NCBI GenBank assembly: GCA_051861205.1
Contig: JBHYDC010000001.1
Span: forward strand, 186,001 to 250,000
Direction of reading: 5' to 3'
DNA from: JBHYDC01 sp051861205
GTDB taxonomy: Bacteria; Pseudomonadota; Alphaproteobacteria; Rhizobiales; Pleomorphomonadaceae
Length of the DNA stretch: 64,000 bases
Below the pieces are notes generated by a model. The model was not told the DNA's origin, made no database searches, and saw only the letters and a list, made by a program, of their open reading frames with translations. Of this stretch, positions 24,835-33,867 are shown in pieces (the stretch's first letter is position 1; each line of letters begins with the position of its first letter). The translations under genes were made by a program, and so were the position numbers.

Positions 24835-26313
24835 TCACACCGCCCGGGTGCGGCGCATATCGGGGAAGGGTACCGGGCGGTCTGGGATTTCGATCTCGAA
24901 GATCGCGCCCGGGCCATCCGAGACCAGCGCTATGGTGCCGCCGTGGGCGCGCACCAGTTCGGCCGCGATCGCGAGCCCCAGGCCCGTTCCGCCCCGCCGC
25001 ACCGATCCTTGGAAAGCCTTGAACAGATTGTCCCGCGCCCGCTCCGGCACGCCGGGTCCGGTATCCACCACCCGGATGCGCGCCACCGATCCCTCGCGTT
25101 CGCCCACCACCGTCAGGCGCTTGATCACCGAATCGTCCGGCCCTTGCTCCAGCGCCTGCGCGGCGTTGCGAACGAGGTTCAGGAGAACGCGGAACATCTG
25201 ATCCTGGTCCGCGTCGATCTCCAGATCATGGGGAACGGCGTTGTGCCATTCGATCGTGGCGTGGCTGGAAAGGCCCGTCACGTCGGCCACGTCCTCCACC
25301 AGCCGGTAGGCGGAAACCAGCCGGCGGGCGGGCGGCGCTTCCTGTGCCTTGCCGTAGGCCAGCACCTCCTGCGCATAGGCGATCGCCCGGTCCAGCGCCG
25401 CGATCAGCTTGGGCGCGAAGCGCTGCACGGTCGGGTCCGGGATCGAGGCCATCCGGTCCGACATCAGCTGCGCCGAGGCGAGCAGGTTGCGAAGGTCGTG
25501 GTTGATCTTGGAAACGGCAAGGCCGAGGTCCGCCAGCCGCCGCTGCTGCTTCAGCACGTCCTGCACATGATGCTGCATTTCGCAGAGTTGGCGTTCGGCA
25601 ATCCCGATTTCGTCGGTTCGGCTGGATGGCACGATGATGCGCTGCGGGTTTTCCGGCTCTTCCGCCCACCTGGAAACCGCCATGCCCAGCCGCTGCATCG
25701 GCCGCACGAACAGCCAGCGCAGGCTCACATAGACCAGAACCGCCGAAAATGTGGAAATCGCGATCGAAAGCAGCAGAATATTGCGGGAGTATTCCAGCAT
25801 CAGCCCGCGCAGCACATGCTCGGAAAACACCACTTCGATCTCGCCGCCGTCCATATACGGACCCACGGCGCGGATCGTCCGATCGCCGCCGAAGATCAGC
25901 GTGTCGAAGGCCGAGCGGACCGCCTCCATCGGCGTCGTTTGGGCGGGAATGATGGTGCGGTGCACGGCGGGGGGCTGCGCGTCCATCGCGATCAGCCGCT
26001 TCTTGCCGTCCGATTGCACGGCCACCGCGTGGGCGCCAAGCTCGCCGAGCAGCAGGCCCTGCAAGTTGGAGGGCGGCGATGCATTGCTGACCCTGTCGAT
26101 CTCCCCGATCGCCCGCGAGGCGATCGTGGCGGTCCGCAACTTGTCCTCGATGGTGGTCATCTGGAAATTCGCGATCGAGGGGACGTAGATCAGCACCTCG
26201 CTCAACATCACGAACAGCACGGTCAGGCCGAGGAGCTTCGACGAGAGCCCGAACCAGCTTCGTCCGGGCGGCACGATCGGTACTGTCTTCCTGCCGTCGT
26301 CGCCGTCCGCCAT
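24835..26313 (-). CDS. Membrane-bound sensor histidine kinase, orphan
   Basis: 492 residues from ATG 26313, preceded by GGGGGAGA; a TTG further upstream (26358) lacks such a site. Two membrane helices (LLGLTVLFVMLSEVLIYV near residue 30 and ILLLSIAISTFSAVLVYVSL near 190) enclose a sensing domain of about 140 residues, then a HAMP-like linker. The phosphoacceptor His is in SKINHDLRNLLASAQL. The ATPase domain has NLVRNAAQAL (N box), VDTGPGVP (G1) and GGTGLGLAIAAEL (G2). No response regulator is adjacent, so partner and stimulus are unknown. The next gene 3' on this strand is tRNA-Arg. Confidence 0.93.
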   Translation of the reverse strand: MADGDDGRKTVPIVPPGRSWFGLSSKLLGLTVLFVMLSEVLIYVPSIANFQMTTIEDKLRTATIASRAIGEIDRVSNASPPSNLQGLLLGELGAHAVAVQSDGKKRLIAMDAQPPAVHRTIIPAQTTPMEAVRSAFDTLIFGGDRTIRAVGPYMDGGEIEVVFSEHVLRGLMLEYSRNILLLSIAISTFSAVLVYVSLRWLFVRPMQRLGMAVSRWAEEPENPQRIIVPSSRTDEIGIAERQLCEMQHHVQDVLKQQRRLADLGLAVSKINHDLRNLLASAQLMSDRMASIPDPTVQRFAPKLIAALDRAIAYAQEVLAYGKAQEAPPARRLVSAYRLVEDVADVTGLSSHATIEWHNAVPHDLEIDADQDQMFRVLLNLVRNAAQALEQGPDDSVIKRLTVVGEREGSVARIRVVDTGPGVPERARDNLFKAFQGSVRRGGTGLGLAIAAELVRAHGGTIALVSDGPGAIFEIEIPDRPVPFPDMRRTRAV

Positions 26314-26396
26314 CGTCTCCCCCGCCGCCGCTTCGGGCGCCTCGTATCCGCTGCTCAATATAGAGACCGCATTGCCGCTATGACAGAGTGCACCGC

Positions 26397-27803
26397 TCAG
26401 ATGAACCGCCTGAGGGCGCCCAGAACCCTTTGCGCCAGCCCGCTTTCCAGCTTCGCCGCATAGCCGCTCACCGCCGCCCGCTTCGCCGCTTCCGCCAGCG
26501 TGGGGTAGGGCAGCACCATGGCGGAGAGATGGCGCGTGCCAAGCCCGCCTGCGATGGCCAGCGCGAACAGCGCCGCCATCTCGCCGGCCCCCGCGCCGGC
26601 TATGTCGGCGCCCAATATGCGCCCGCGCCGCCCGGTGATCACTTTCACGAGCCCGTCGGTCTCAAGCTCGGCCTGTGCCCGGTCGTTGCCCTGATAGGGC
26701 CAGCGCAGCACCTGCACCGCGCGCCCGTGCTTCTCGCGCGCCTCCGCCTCCGTCAGCCCGACATGAGCCAATTCCGGATCCGTATAGGTCGCCCAGGCGA
26801 TGGCGGACTTGTTCTCGCGCGCCGGCACATGCGTCAGGATCGTGCGCACCACGAGCCCGCCCTGATATCCCGCCCAATGGGTGAAACGATAGGACCCCGC
26901 CACATCCCCGATCGCGAAGATGCGCGGGTTGGAGGTCCGCATCGCGCTGTCGGTCGTAATGCCCTTGTCCGTTGCCGCCACCCCGGCCGCGCCAAGCTCC
27001 AGCCCGTCGATCTGCGGCCGCCGCCCGGCCGCCACCAAGAGATGCGTTCCGGCAATCGTCTCGCCGTTTCCAAGCGTGACGGCCACGCCCGTGCCGTCTT
27101 TAGAGACCCGTGTAACGGCCACTTCGGTACGGATCGAAACGCCCTCCGCTTCCAGCCGCCGCCGCACGATCGCCGAGCACTCCGCGTCGTCATGGGCCAG
27201 CACACGCGGCCCCCGCTGCAACACCGTCACCGCCGAGCCGAGGCGCCGGAACGCTTGCGCCATTTCAAACCCGATCGGCCCGCCGCCGATCACGATCAGG
27301 TGGCCGGGCAGGGCGGTCAGGTCGAACAGCGTCTCATTGGTCAGGAACAGCACGTCCGCCAGCCCCGGCACGTCCGGCACCACGGGGCGCGAGCCCGTCG
27401 CGATCACGAAGCGCTTCGCCCGGATCGTCCGCCCGCCGGCTTCCATCGTATTTGGGCCGGTAAAGCGCGCCGTTTCGCGGATCACGGTCGCGCCCAGCTT
27501 TTCAAAGCGCTCCTGCGAATCATGCGGCGCGATCGCCGCGATCACGCGGTGCACATGCGCATGCACCCTGGCGTAGTCGACAACCGGCTCGCCCGCGTCC
27601 ACGCCGAAGCGCGCCGCCTGCCGCACCGCATGCGCATGGCGTGCCGCCGCGATCAGCGCCTTGGAGGGCACGCAGCCGATGTTCAAGCATTCCCCGCCCA
27701 TCGGCCCGCGCTCGATCAGCACCACGGAAATTCCAAGCGCCCGCGCCGCCGCCGCCACCGTCAGCCCGGCCGCGCCCGCCCCGATCACGCAGATGTCCGG
27801 CAT
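26397..27803 (-). CDS. MerA/dihydrolipoamide dehydrogenase-like FAD disulfide oxidoreductase
   Basis: 468 residues from ATG 27803. FAD motif ICVIGAGAAGL at the start, redox-active disulfide GGECLNIGCVPSKAL, second nucleotide motif IVIGGGPIGFEMAQAF, FAIGDVAGSYRFTH, and the dimerisation domain (TYTDPELAHVGLTEAEA, PYPTLAEAAKRAA). The N-terminal metal-binding domain and C-terminal Cys pair of true mercuric reductase are absent, so mercury reduction should not be assumed. Located 11 bases after the TVP38-like gene; this pairing is common in bacteria, and the two probably form an operon. Confidence 0.9.
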   Translation of the reverse strand: MPDICVIGAGAAGLTVAAAARALGISVVLIERGPMGGECLNIGCVPSKALIAAARHAHAVRQAARFGVDAGEPVVDYARVHAHVHRVIAAIAPHDSQERFEKLGATVIRETARFTGPNTMEAGGRTIRAKRFVIATGSRPVVPDVPGLADVLFLTNETLFDLTALPGHLIVIGGGPIGFEMAQAFRRLGSAVTVLQRGPRVLAHDDAECSAIVRRRLEAEGVSIRTEVAVTRVSKDGTGVAVTLGNGETIAGTHLLVAAGRRPQIDGLELGAAGVAATDKGITTDSAMRTSNPRIFAIGDVAGSYRFTHWAGYQGGLVVRTILTHVPARENKSAIAWATYTDPELAHVGLTEAEAREKHGRAVQVLRWPYQGNDRAQAELETDGLVKVITGRRGRILGADIAGAGAGEMAALFALAIAGGLGTRHLSAMVLPYPTLAEAAKRAAVSGYAAKLESGLAQRVLGALRRFI

Positions 27804-27814
27804 CAAAACATCCG

Positions 27815-28636
27815 TCAAGACGGCGATCCCCGCCGCGCCCGCCAGTATTTGATGCCCACCGGCATCAGCGAGAGCAGGCCAAAGGCCGTCAGCGCCATCA
27901 CAAGCTGCGGCGTGATCAGCGCCCCCGGATCCAGCGAAACCGCGCAGTCCGCCCCGCCGATGCAATCCGCATTGGCCGCTTCCTGCGCCGCGATCACGCT
28001 GTCGAGCCCCGCCCCCAGCGTTGCGAAAACAAAGGTCGCCGGCAAAATGCCGATCGCGGTCGCCAACACGTAGCTGCGCGTCCGCACGCCCATCACCGCC
28101 GGCGCCAGATTGACCAGCCAGAAGGGCGCTACCGGCACGAGCCGCAGAAACAGCAGATAGTTGAATGAGTCTTTGCAAAACCCGCAGGCGAAGCGCTCCA
28201 TCTGCGGGCCGAGCTTGCGGCGCAGGCTGTCGCCGAGGCAGGATTTCGCCCCGAGGAACAGGATCGTCGCGCCCGCTGTCGCCGAAGCGGCTGCGGCTAG
28301 GCCGCCCAGAATCGGCCCGAACAGAAAGCCGGACATCAGTGTCAGCACCAAGCCGCAGGGCAGCGAAAGCGCCACCACGGCCGTATAGATTACCATCACC
28401 GATATCAGCGAAAGCGCCAGATGCTCGTTCACCCACGCCGCCAGCGTCGCGCGGTGCTGGATGAAACTGTCGAGGCTCAGCGCCTTATGCACATCGAAGA
28501 CGAAGGCCGTCGCCGCCAGCGCAACCAGCACCGCGAAGGGCAGCATGCGCCAGACCGATCGCCGCACCTTGCCGCCGGCCATCAAGGCGGTGGACCCGGA
28601 GCGATCCCGGTCCATCGGGTGAGGTACGGAAGACAT
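27815..28636 (-). CDS. TVP38/TMEM64 family inner-membrane protein
   Basis: 273 residues from ATG 28636. Several membrane helices (MLPFAVLVALAATAFVF, SLISVMVIYTAVVALSLPCG, plus C-terminal segments). The family core is clear: LPCGLVLTLMSGFLFGPILGG, GATILFLGAKSCLG, FLRLVPVAPFWLVNLAPAVMGV. TVP38/DedA-like proteins act in membrane homeostasis or lipid scrambling. The exact transport role is not known. It precedes the MerA-like flavoprotein in the same transcript. Confidence 0.9.
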   Translation of the reverse strand: MSSVPHPMDRDRSGSTALMAGGKVRRSVWRMLPFAVLVALAATAFVFDVHKALSLDSFIQHRATLAAWVNEHLALSLISVMVIYTAVVALSLPCGLVLTLMSGFLFGPILGGLAAAASATAGATILFLGAKSCLGDSLRRKLGPQMERFACGFCKDSFNYLLFLRLVPVAPFWLVNLAPAVMGVRTRSYVLATAIGILPATFVFATLGAGLDSVIAAQEAANADCIGGADCAVSLDPGALITPQLVMALTAFGLLSLMPVGIKYWRARRGSPS

Positions 28637-28997
28637 GCCTGCAGTGTGCCCTTCAATGCTGAATTCACGATCTTCAGGTGCCACGGCCGTCCCCGGCACA
28701 CAAGCGCCTCGCGCTCGCTCTCACGCTCTGTTGAAGCTTGGCCCGGGCCCGCGTGCTTCGCCCCGGCTATTCGCGCGCCACGCCCCTCGCGCGTTGACTT
28801 CCGGTACGTCCCTCCCGTATAAGCCCGCATCGATTGGGAACGGGAAGCCGGGCCTCCGCCGTGGGTGTTCGCCCGCACGGTTGCTTGGCGCCCGCAAGAT
28901 CCTGAAACAGAAACCCGTCGCATCAGCGGGTGGCCCTATACGCCGCCCTCGTGCCGACGACGACGATTGAGGCCGCCCGCCGGGCGGGAGTGTATCG
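28637..28997. promoter_or_regulatory. Divergent intergenic region and rpmH leader
   Basis: About 360 bases between the TVP38-like gene (minus) and rpmH (plus). It holds a likely sigma70 promoter at 28794-28823 and then a 175-base leader to rpmH. The leader ends with GCCCGCCGGGCGGGAG just upstream of the ATG, a short GC hairpin that overlaps the ribosome-binding region. No coding frame is supported. Confidence 0.55.
28794..28823 (+). promoter_or_regulatory. Promoter of rpmH-rnpA-yidC operon
   Basis: TTGACT (28794-28799) and TATAAG (28818-28823) are separated by 18 bases, a near-consensus housekeeping promoter and the best promoter seen in the window. It is correctly placed for the strongly expressed rpmH operon. 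Confidence 0.65.
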
Positions 28998-29132
28998 ATG
29001 AAGCGGACCTATCAGCCGTCCAAGCTCGTTCGCAAGCGCCGTCATGGTTTTCGGTCCCGCATGGCGACGCCGGGCGGCCGCAAGGTGATCGCTCGTCGCC
29101 GTGCGCTCGGCCGCAAGCGTCTTTCGGCCTGA
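28998..29132 (+). CDS. rpmH: Ribosomal protein bL34
   Basis: 44 residues, MKRTYQPSKLVRKRRHGF...RRALGRKRLSA, the normal length and sequence pattern of bL34, a basic protein of the large ribosomal subunit. Preceded by GGCGGGAG about seven bases from ATG. First gene of the classic rpmH-rnpA-yidC-yihA block. Too short to stand out by length alone, but unmistakable in sequence. Confidence 0.98.
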   Translation: MKRTYQPSKLVRKRRHGFRSRMATPGGRKVIARRRALGRKRLSA

Positions 29133-29201
29133 TCTCGCGGGCCGGGGCGGTTGGGTAACTGGCCCAGCCAGGGGTAGCGTGTTGAGCGGTGCCGCCCGAC
29201 C

Positions 29202-29585
29202 ATGCAACGGCTCACGAAGCGCAAAGACTATGTTCAAGTCGCCCGGGGTGCCCGCACGCCCCGGAGCGGCTTTTTGCTGCAGACGATCGAGCGTCGTCCG
29301 GTCGAGGGTGAAGCAGCCGGTCCGGCGCGTTTCGGCTTCACCGTCACGAAGAAGATCGGCAACGCCGTGGTGCGCAACCGCATTCGCCGCCGCCTCAAAG
29401 AGGCCGTGCGTCTTGAAGGCGCTCTGGCGGCGAAGCCTGGTACCGACTATGTGCTTGTCGGCCGTCGTCCCGCGCTAGACCAACCTTTTGCCGACCTCGT
29501 CGCGGATGTCGTCGGCGCCGTGAAGTCCGCCTCAAAGCCGAAGGCCGGCTCCGAGGGTTCGAGGAAGAGATCTGTCCATGGGTAA
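29202..29585 (+). CDS. rnpA: Ribonuclease P protein component
   Basis: 127 residues. Basic protein subunit that helps RNase P RNA cut the 5' leaders of pre-tRNAs. The RNR signature is present (FTVTKKIGNAVVRNRIRRRLKEA), as are MQRLTKRKDYVQVARG and TDYVLVGRRPAL. It overlaps the start of yidC by eight bases, so the two are translationally linked. Conserved position 70 bases after rpmH. Confidence 0.97.
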   Translation: MQRLTKRKDYVQVARGARTPRSGFLLQTIERRPVEGEAAGPARFGFTVTKKIGNAVVRNRIRRRLKEAVRLEGALAAKPGTDYVLVGRRPALDQPFADLVADVVGAVKSASKPKAGSEGSRKRSVHG

Positions 29586-31404
29586 CAACCGCAATATGAT
29601 CGTGGCGATTGCCCTGTCGCTGGTCGTCATGCTCGGCTGGCAATATTTCGTCGCGGGCCCGCAGCTTGAAAAGGCCCGCCTGATCGAGGCGGCTCGCCAG
29701 GAACAGATCGCCCAATCGCAAGCGCAGTCGCAGCCGGCGGCAAATGGCGCAACCGTGGCCGGAACGCCGGCAGCAGGCGCCGCCGCCGGCAGCCCGGTCG
29801 TCGCGGTCACCACCGCCGCCACCCGCGAGGCCGCGCTCGCCGCCGCCCCGCGCGTTCCCATCGACACCCCGGAAATCGCCGGTTCGGTGAACCTCAGGGG
29901 CGGCCGTATCGACGATGTCGCGCTGAAAGCCTACCGCACCACCGTCGACCCCGCCTCGCCGATGGTCACCCTCCTCAACCCGCTCGGCGGGCCGGACGCT
30001 TACTACGCCGACTTCAGCTACGCTGCCCCCGGCGGCGACACCACCCCGCTCCCGAACGCCGACACGCTTTGGACCGCGCCGCCGAACGCCGCGCTCACCC
30101 CCGCGTCCCCGCTCGTCATCACCTGGGACAACGGCGCCGGGCTGCTCTTCACACGCACCATCAAGGTCGACGACCACGCCATGTTCACCGTGTCCGACAC
30201 GGTCGCCAACACCGGCACGGCCAGCGCCACGCTCTACCCCTATGGCGCCGTCGTGCGCTACGGCACGCCCGTGACCCAGGGCACCTACATCCTTCACGAA
30301 GGTCTCCTCGGCGTTTTCGGCGTCGATGGCAGCCTCACGGAAGTCGACTACAGCACTCTTGCCGAAGAGGGCTCTCAGAAAGTCGATGCGGTCACCGCCG
30401 GCTGGCTCGGCATCACCGACAAATACTGGGCCGCTGCCCTGATCCCGGCCGGCGGCACAGCCTTCCGCCCCGGTTTCCTGCATCAGATGGCCGGCCCGAT
30501 CGACACCTATCGCGCCGAATTCGTGCGCGATCCCCTCATCATCGCGCCGGGCGCCAGCGCCGCGACCGAGGTCAACCTCTTCGCCGGCGCCAAAGTCACG
30601 ACGCAGATCGAGATCTATGGCGCCGCCCTGTCGATTCCGAAGTTCGACCTGATGATCGACTGGGGCTGGTTCTACTTCCTGACCAAGCCGATGTTCTATC
30701 TCATCGACTTCCTCTACCGCATGGTCGGCAATTTCGGCGTTGCCATCCTGCTCGTCACGGTCATCATCAAGGGTCTCTTCTACCCGCTCGCGAATAAGTC
30801 CTACGCGTCGATGAGCAAGATGAAGAAAGTCCAGCCCGAAATCGTGGATCTGCGTGAGCGCTTCAAAGACGACAAGATGAAGCAGCAGCAGGCTATGATG
30901 GAGCTGTACAAGCGGGAGAAGATCAATCCCGTCGCTGGCTGCCTGCCCATCCTCGTTCAGATCCCGGTGTTTTTCGCGCTCTACAAGGTGCTCTACGTCA
31001 CCATCGAAATGCGGCACGCGCCCTTCTTCGGCTGGATCCACGATCTTTCCGCGCCCGATCCTACATCGCTCTTCAACCTATTCGGTCTTCTCCCCTACGA
31101 CGTGCCGCACTTCCTCCTGATCGGCGTCTGGCCGCTCATCATGGGTGTCACCATGTTCGTTCAGATGAAGCTGAACCCCACGCCGCCCGATCCGACCCAG
31201 GCGATGATCTTCACCTGGATGCCCGTGTTGTTCACCTTCATGCTGGCGTCCTTCCCGGCCGGTCTCGTCATCTACTGGGCCTGGAACAACAGCCTTTCCA
31301 TCCTCCAGCAGTCGGTCATCATGCACCGTCAGGGCGTGAAGATCGAACTGTGGGACAACATCCGCTCCACCTTCACGCGCAAGAAGCCGACGGCGACCAG
31401 TTGA
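29578..31404 (+). CDS. yidC: Membrane protein insertase YidC
   Basis: 608 residues, Gram-negative YidC with the large periplasmic domain. Opens with the first membrane helix (NMIVAIALSLVVMLGWQYF), then the periplasmic beta domain (residues about 80-340). The conserved insertase core follows: FYFLTKPMFYLIDFLYRMVG, VTVIIKGLFYPLANKSYASM, MMELYKREKINPVAGCLPI, FFGWIHDLSAPDPTSLF, and the last helices with FTFMLASFPAGLVIYW. Inserts and folds inner-membrane proteins with or without SecYEG. Followed 19 bases later by yihA. Confidence 0.98.
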   Translation: MGNNRNMIVAIALSLVVMLGWQYFVAGPQLEKARLIEAARQEQIAQSQAQSQPAANGATVAGTPAAGAAAGSPVVAVTTAATREAALAAAPRVPIDTPEIAGSVNLRGGRIDDVALKAYRTTVDPASPMVTLLNPLGGPDAYYADFSYAAPGGDTTPLPNADTLWTAPPNAALTPASPLVITWDNGAGLLFTRTIKVDDHAMFTVSDTVANTGTASATLYPYGAVVRYGTPVTQGTYILHEGLLGVFGVDGSLTEVDYSTLAEEGSQKVDAVTAGWLGITDKYWAAALIPAGGTAFRPGFLHQMAGPIDTYRAEFVRDPLIIAPGASAATEVNLFAGAKVTTQIEIYGAALSIPKFDLMIDWGWFYFLTKPMFYLIDFLYRMVGNFGVAILLVTVIIKGLFYPLANKSYASMSKMKKVQPEIVDLRERFKDDKMKQQQAMMELYKREKINPVAGCLPILVQIPVFFALYKVLYVTIEMRHAPFFGWIHDLSAPDPTSLFNLFGLLPYDVPHFLLIGVWPLIMGVTMFVQMKLNPTPPDPTQAMIFTWMPVLFTFMLASFPAGLVIYWAWNNSLSILQQSVIMHRQGVKIELWDNIRSTFTRKKPTATS

Positions 31405-31423
31405 TCGGCCGAGGAGTTTTCGC

Positions 31424-32083
31424 GTGAGTGACAGCAACGACCCCGGCAACGTCGGCGCGGATAAAGGGGAGGCGATCCGCCTCCTCTTTGCCCGTCCGTG
31501 GACCTTCGTGCGCGGCATGGCCAACGTCATGGACCTGCCGCCCGTCGCCGGCACCATCGAAATCGCCTTCGCCGGTCGCTCCAACGTCGGAAAATCCAGC
31601 CTCATCAACGCGCTGACAGGGCAGGGCGGTCTCGCCCGCACCTCCAACACGCCCGGCCGTACCCAGGAATTGAACCTTTTCAAGCCAGAGTGGGACGCCG
31701 GCGTCATGCTGGTCGATATGCCCGGCTACGGCTATGCCGAAGCCCCCAAAGAAAAAGTCGACGTTTGGAACAAGCTGATCCGCGACTATCTGCGCGGCCG
31801 CCCTAACCTCCGCCGCGTCTACCTCCTGATCGACGCCCGCCACGGCCTGAAGCCCAACGACGACGACGTTCTCACCCTTCTCGACAAGGCCGCCGTCTCC
31901 TACCAGATCGTCCTCACCAAGGCCGACAAGCTGAAGTCCGCCGACCTCGGCCGCGTCCTCGCCGAAACCGCCGACCGCATCAAGAAGCGCCCCGCCGCCT
32001 TTCCCGTCGTCCTCGCCACTTCAAGCGAAAAGGGCACCGGCATCGACGATCTCAAGCAGGCGATCGCGACGCTGCTGGATTAG
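31424..32083 (+). CDS. yihA: Ribosome biogenesis GTP-binding protein YihA/YsxC
   Basis: 219 residues from GTG 31424, preceded by GAGGAG nine bases upstream. GTPase of the TrmE-Era class needed for large-subunit assembly. G1 FAGRSNVGKSSLINAL, G2 RTSNTPGRTQ, G3 VDMPGYGYAEAP, G4 VLTKADK and G5 ATSSEKGTG are all present. Also called engB. End of the rpmH block; in many relatives argB follows directly, but here bacA/sbmA and vapBC intervene. Confidence 0.97.
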   Translation: MSDSNDPGNVGADKGEAIRLLFARPWTFVRGMANVMDLPPVAGTIEIAFAGRSNVGKSSLINALTGQGGLARTSNTPGRTQELNLFKPEWDAGVMLVDMPGYGYAEAPKEKVDVWNKLIRDYLRGRPNLRRVYLLIDARHGLKPNDDDVLTLLDKAAVSYQIVLTKADKLKSADLGRVLAETADRIKKRPAAFPVVLATSSEKGTGIDDLKQAIATLLD

Positions 32084-32263
32084 TCCCAGCGTTGGCGCCC
32101 TGGCTTCGCGCCAAAAAATCAATCGAAATCAGGGCGTTCCTTGAAGAGCTTGCTTGATTGCCGCGCCGGCCTCGTTCTCCGCTTAAACTTTGCTGAAATC
32201 GGCTATACCGTTTCCTGAAATGGTCGCCGGTTCGTTTCTGCCGGTTGCAGCGGAGCCGCTCCC

Positions 32264-33526
32264 TTGTTCGTGTCCTTTTTCCCCAATCCCCGCGCTTTCT
32301 TCCTGTCCGCCGTGATCTGGACGGTCATCGTGGTTGCCAGTTGGTACATCGGCGGCAGCGAACTTGGCGCCCTTGTCGGCCTCACGAATCCGCTGCCCGA
32401 TGCGCCCCCCACCATCGGCGGCGCCTATTTCGTGAGTGAACCCTTCGTCTGGTTCTACGTCTACTACGCCCTTGCGGTCGGCCTGTTCGCGCTCGCCTGG
32501 AGGATCATCTCCCCGCATCCCTGGTCGCACTGGTCGGTCCTCGGCTCGGCTCTGATCCTCTTCACCACCTATTTCCAGGTCCAAGTTTCCGTCGCCATCA
32601 ATCAATGGTACGGGCCGTTTTACGACCTCATCCAAGCCGCGCTGTCAAAATCGAGGCCCGTCACGCTCAATGAATTCTATGGAGAGCTGATATCCTTCGC
32701 GGAAATCGCCTTCATCGCCGTTGCCGTCGGCGTGCTCACACGCTTTTTCGTCAGCCATTACATCTTCCGCTGGCGCACTGCGATGAACGATTACTACATG
32801 TTGCACTGGGATAAGCTGCGGCCTATCGAAGGCGCGTCTCAGCGCGTGCAGGAAGACACCATGCGCTTCTCCACCACGGTGGAGGGCCTCGGCGTCAACC
32901 TCATCGACAGCGTGATGACGCTGATCGCCTTCTTGCCGGTGCTGCTCGTCCTCTCCGCCAACATCACCGAAATCCCCCTTCTCGGCGTCATTCCCTATCC
33001 GCTGGTCGTAGTGGCCATCCTATGGTCCATCTTCGGCACGGCCTTCCTCGCCCTGGTCGGTATCCGGCTGCCCGGCCTCGAATTCCGCAACCAGCGCACC
33101 GAAGCCGCCTACCGCAAGGAACTCGTCTACGGCGAAGACGACGCGTCCCGCGCCCAGCCGCCTACCGTCGCCGAACTCTTCGGCAACGTCCGCCGCAACT
33201 ATTTCCGGCTCTATTTCCACTACATGTACTTCAACATCGCCCGCATCGGTTACCTCCAAACCGACAATATCTTCCCCTATATCATCCTCGCCCCCACCAT
33301 CGTCGCCGGCAAGATCACACTCGGCGCCATGAACCAGATCCTGAACGCCTTCGGCCAAGTCCGCTCGTCGTTCCAGTATCTCGTCACGTCCTGGACCACG
33401 ATCGTGGAGCTTCTCTCCGTCTACAAGCGCCTCCGCGCCTTCGAATCCGCCATCTCCGGCGCCCCCCTCCCCGAGATCGACCGCCGCTACCTAGACCGCC
33501 AGAAAAAGCCCGAACCTGTGGCGTGA
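32264..33526 (+). CDS. SbmA/BacA-like peptide transporter
   Basis: 420 residues from TTG 32264, which aligns exactly with the E. coli SbmA start (MFxSFFPxPxxFFLSA); GGAG lies nine bases upstream. Inner-membrane peptide transporter family that imports proline-rich and NCR peptides, bleomycin and microcins; in rhizobia and Brucella it is BacA, needed for chronic host infection. Strong identity blocks: FFVSHYIFRWRTAMNDYYM, ASQRVQEDTMRFSTT, RLPGLEFRNQRTEAAYRKE, YGEDDASRAQPPTVAELF, YFRLYFHYMYFNIARIGYLQ. About seven membrane helices, no ATPase domain. Lies between yihA and vapBC. Confidence 0.93.
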   Translation: MFVSFFPNPRAFFLSAVIWTVIVVASWYIGGSELGALVGLTNPLPDAPPTIGGAYFVSEPFVWFYVYYALAVGLFALAWRIISPHPWSHWSVLGSALILFTTYFQVQVSVAINQWYGPFYDLIQAALSKSRPVTLNEFYGELISFAEIAFIAVAVGVLTRFFVSHYIFRWRTAMNDYYMLHWDKLRPIEGASQRVQEDTMRFSTTVEGLGVNLIDSVMTLIAFLPVLLVLSANITEIPLLGVIPYPLVVVAILWSIFGTAFLALVGIRLPGLEFRNQRTEAAYRKELVYGEDDASRAQPPTVAELFGNVRRNYFRLYFHYMYFNIARIGYLQTDNIFPYIILAPTIVAGKITLGAMNQILNAFGQVRSSFQYLVTSWTTIVELLSVYKRLRAFESAISGAPLPEIDRRYLDRQKKPEPVA

Positions 33527-33591
33527 ACCGCATTGCGCCGCAGCCGGCAACAGCCTATCTTACTTGCGTCTTACCCTTGAAGGCTGATGCT

Positions 33592-33867
33592 GTGCCCGCG
33601 CGCGATCCTCTCAGCACCACCCTGTCGACGAAAGGGCAGGTCATCCTGCCCAAAGTCATCCGTGAGTCCCGGCGCTGGCCGCCGGGCACCCGCCTCATCG
33701 TCGAGGAAACACCCGAAGGCATCATGCTGAAGCCCGCGCCGCTTTTCGCGGCAACCCGTCTCGAAGACGTGGCCGGCATGCTCGCCAAGGACGGACCCGT
33801 CCGCTCGGTCGAAGACATGGACGAGGCCATCGCGCGCGAGATCAGGCGTCGCCGTGCTGGCGATTGA
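33592..33867 (+). CDS. AbrB/MazE-like antitoxin of a VapBC pair
   Basis: 91 residues from GTG 33592, with GAAGG about eight bases upstream; the longer open frame further 5' overlaps the SbmA gene and is not credible. SpoVT/AbrB swapped-hairpin fold: STTLSTKGQVILPKVIRESRRWPPGTRLIVEETPEG. The acidic/helical tail (VRSVEDMDEAIAREIRRRR) probably occupies the toxin. It overlaps the PIN-domain gene by 14 bases, the standard antitoxin-first arrangement. Likely autoregulates the pair. Confidence 0.9.
   Translation: MPARDPLSTTLSTKGQVILPKVIRESRRWPPGTRLIVEETPEGIMLKPAPLFAATRLEDVAGMLAKDGPVRSVEDMDEAIAREIRRRRAGD

Noticed and set aside
24622..26463. Long plus-strand frame over the histidine kinase and tRNA
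   Set aside because: Arg/His-rich shadow; it runs through a tRNA gene and opposite a kinase with all boxes intact.
26397..27803. True mercuric reductase
   Set aside because: Lacks the N-terminal metal-binding domain and C-terminal Cys pair, and there are no mer genes nearby.
32092..32114. TTGGCGC/GCGCCAA hairpin after yihA as an intrinsic terminator
   Set aside because: It is followed by a run of A, not T, on the plus strand, and no converging gene ends there.
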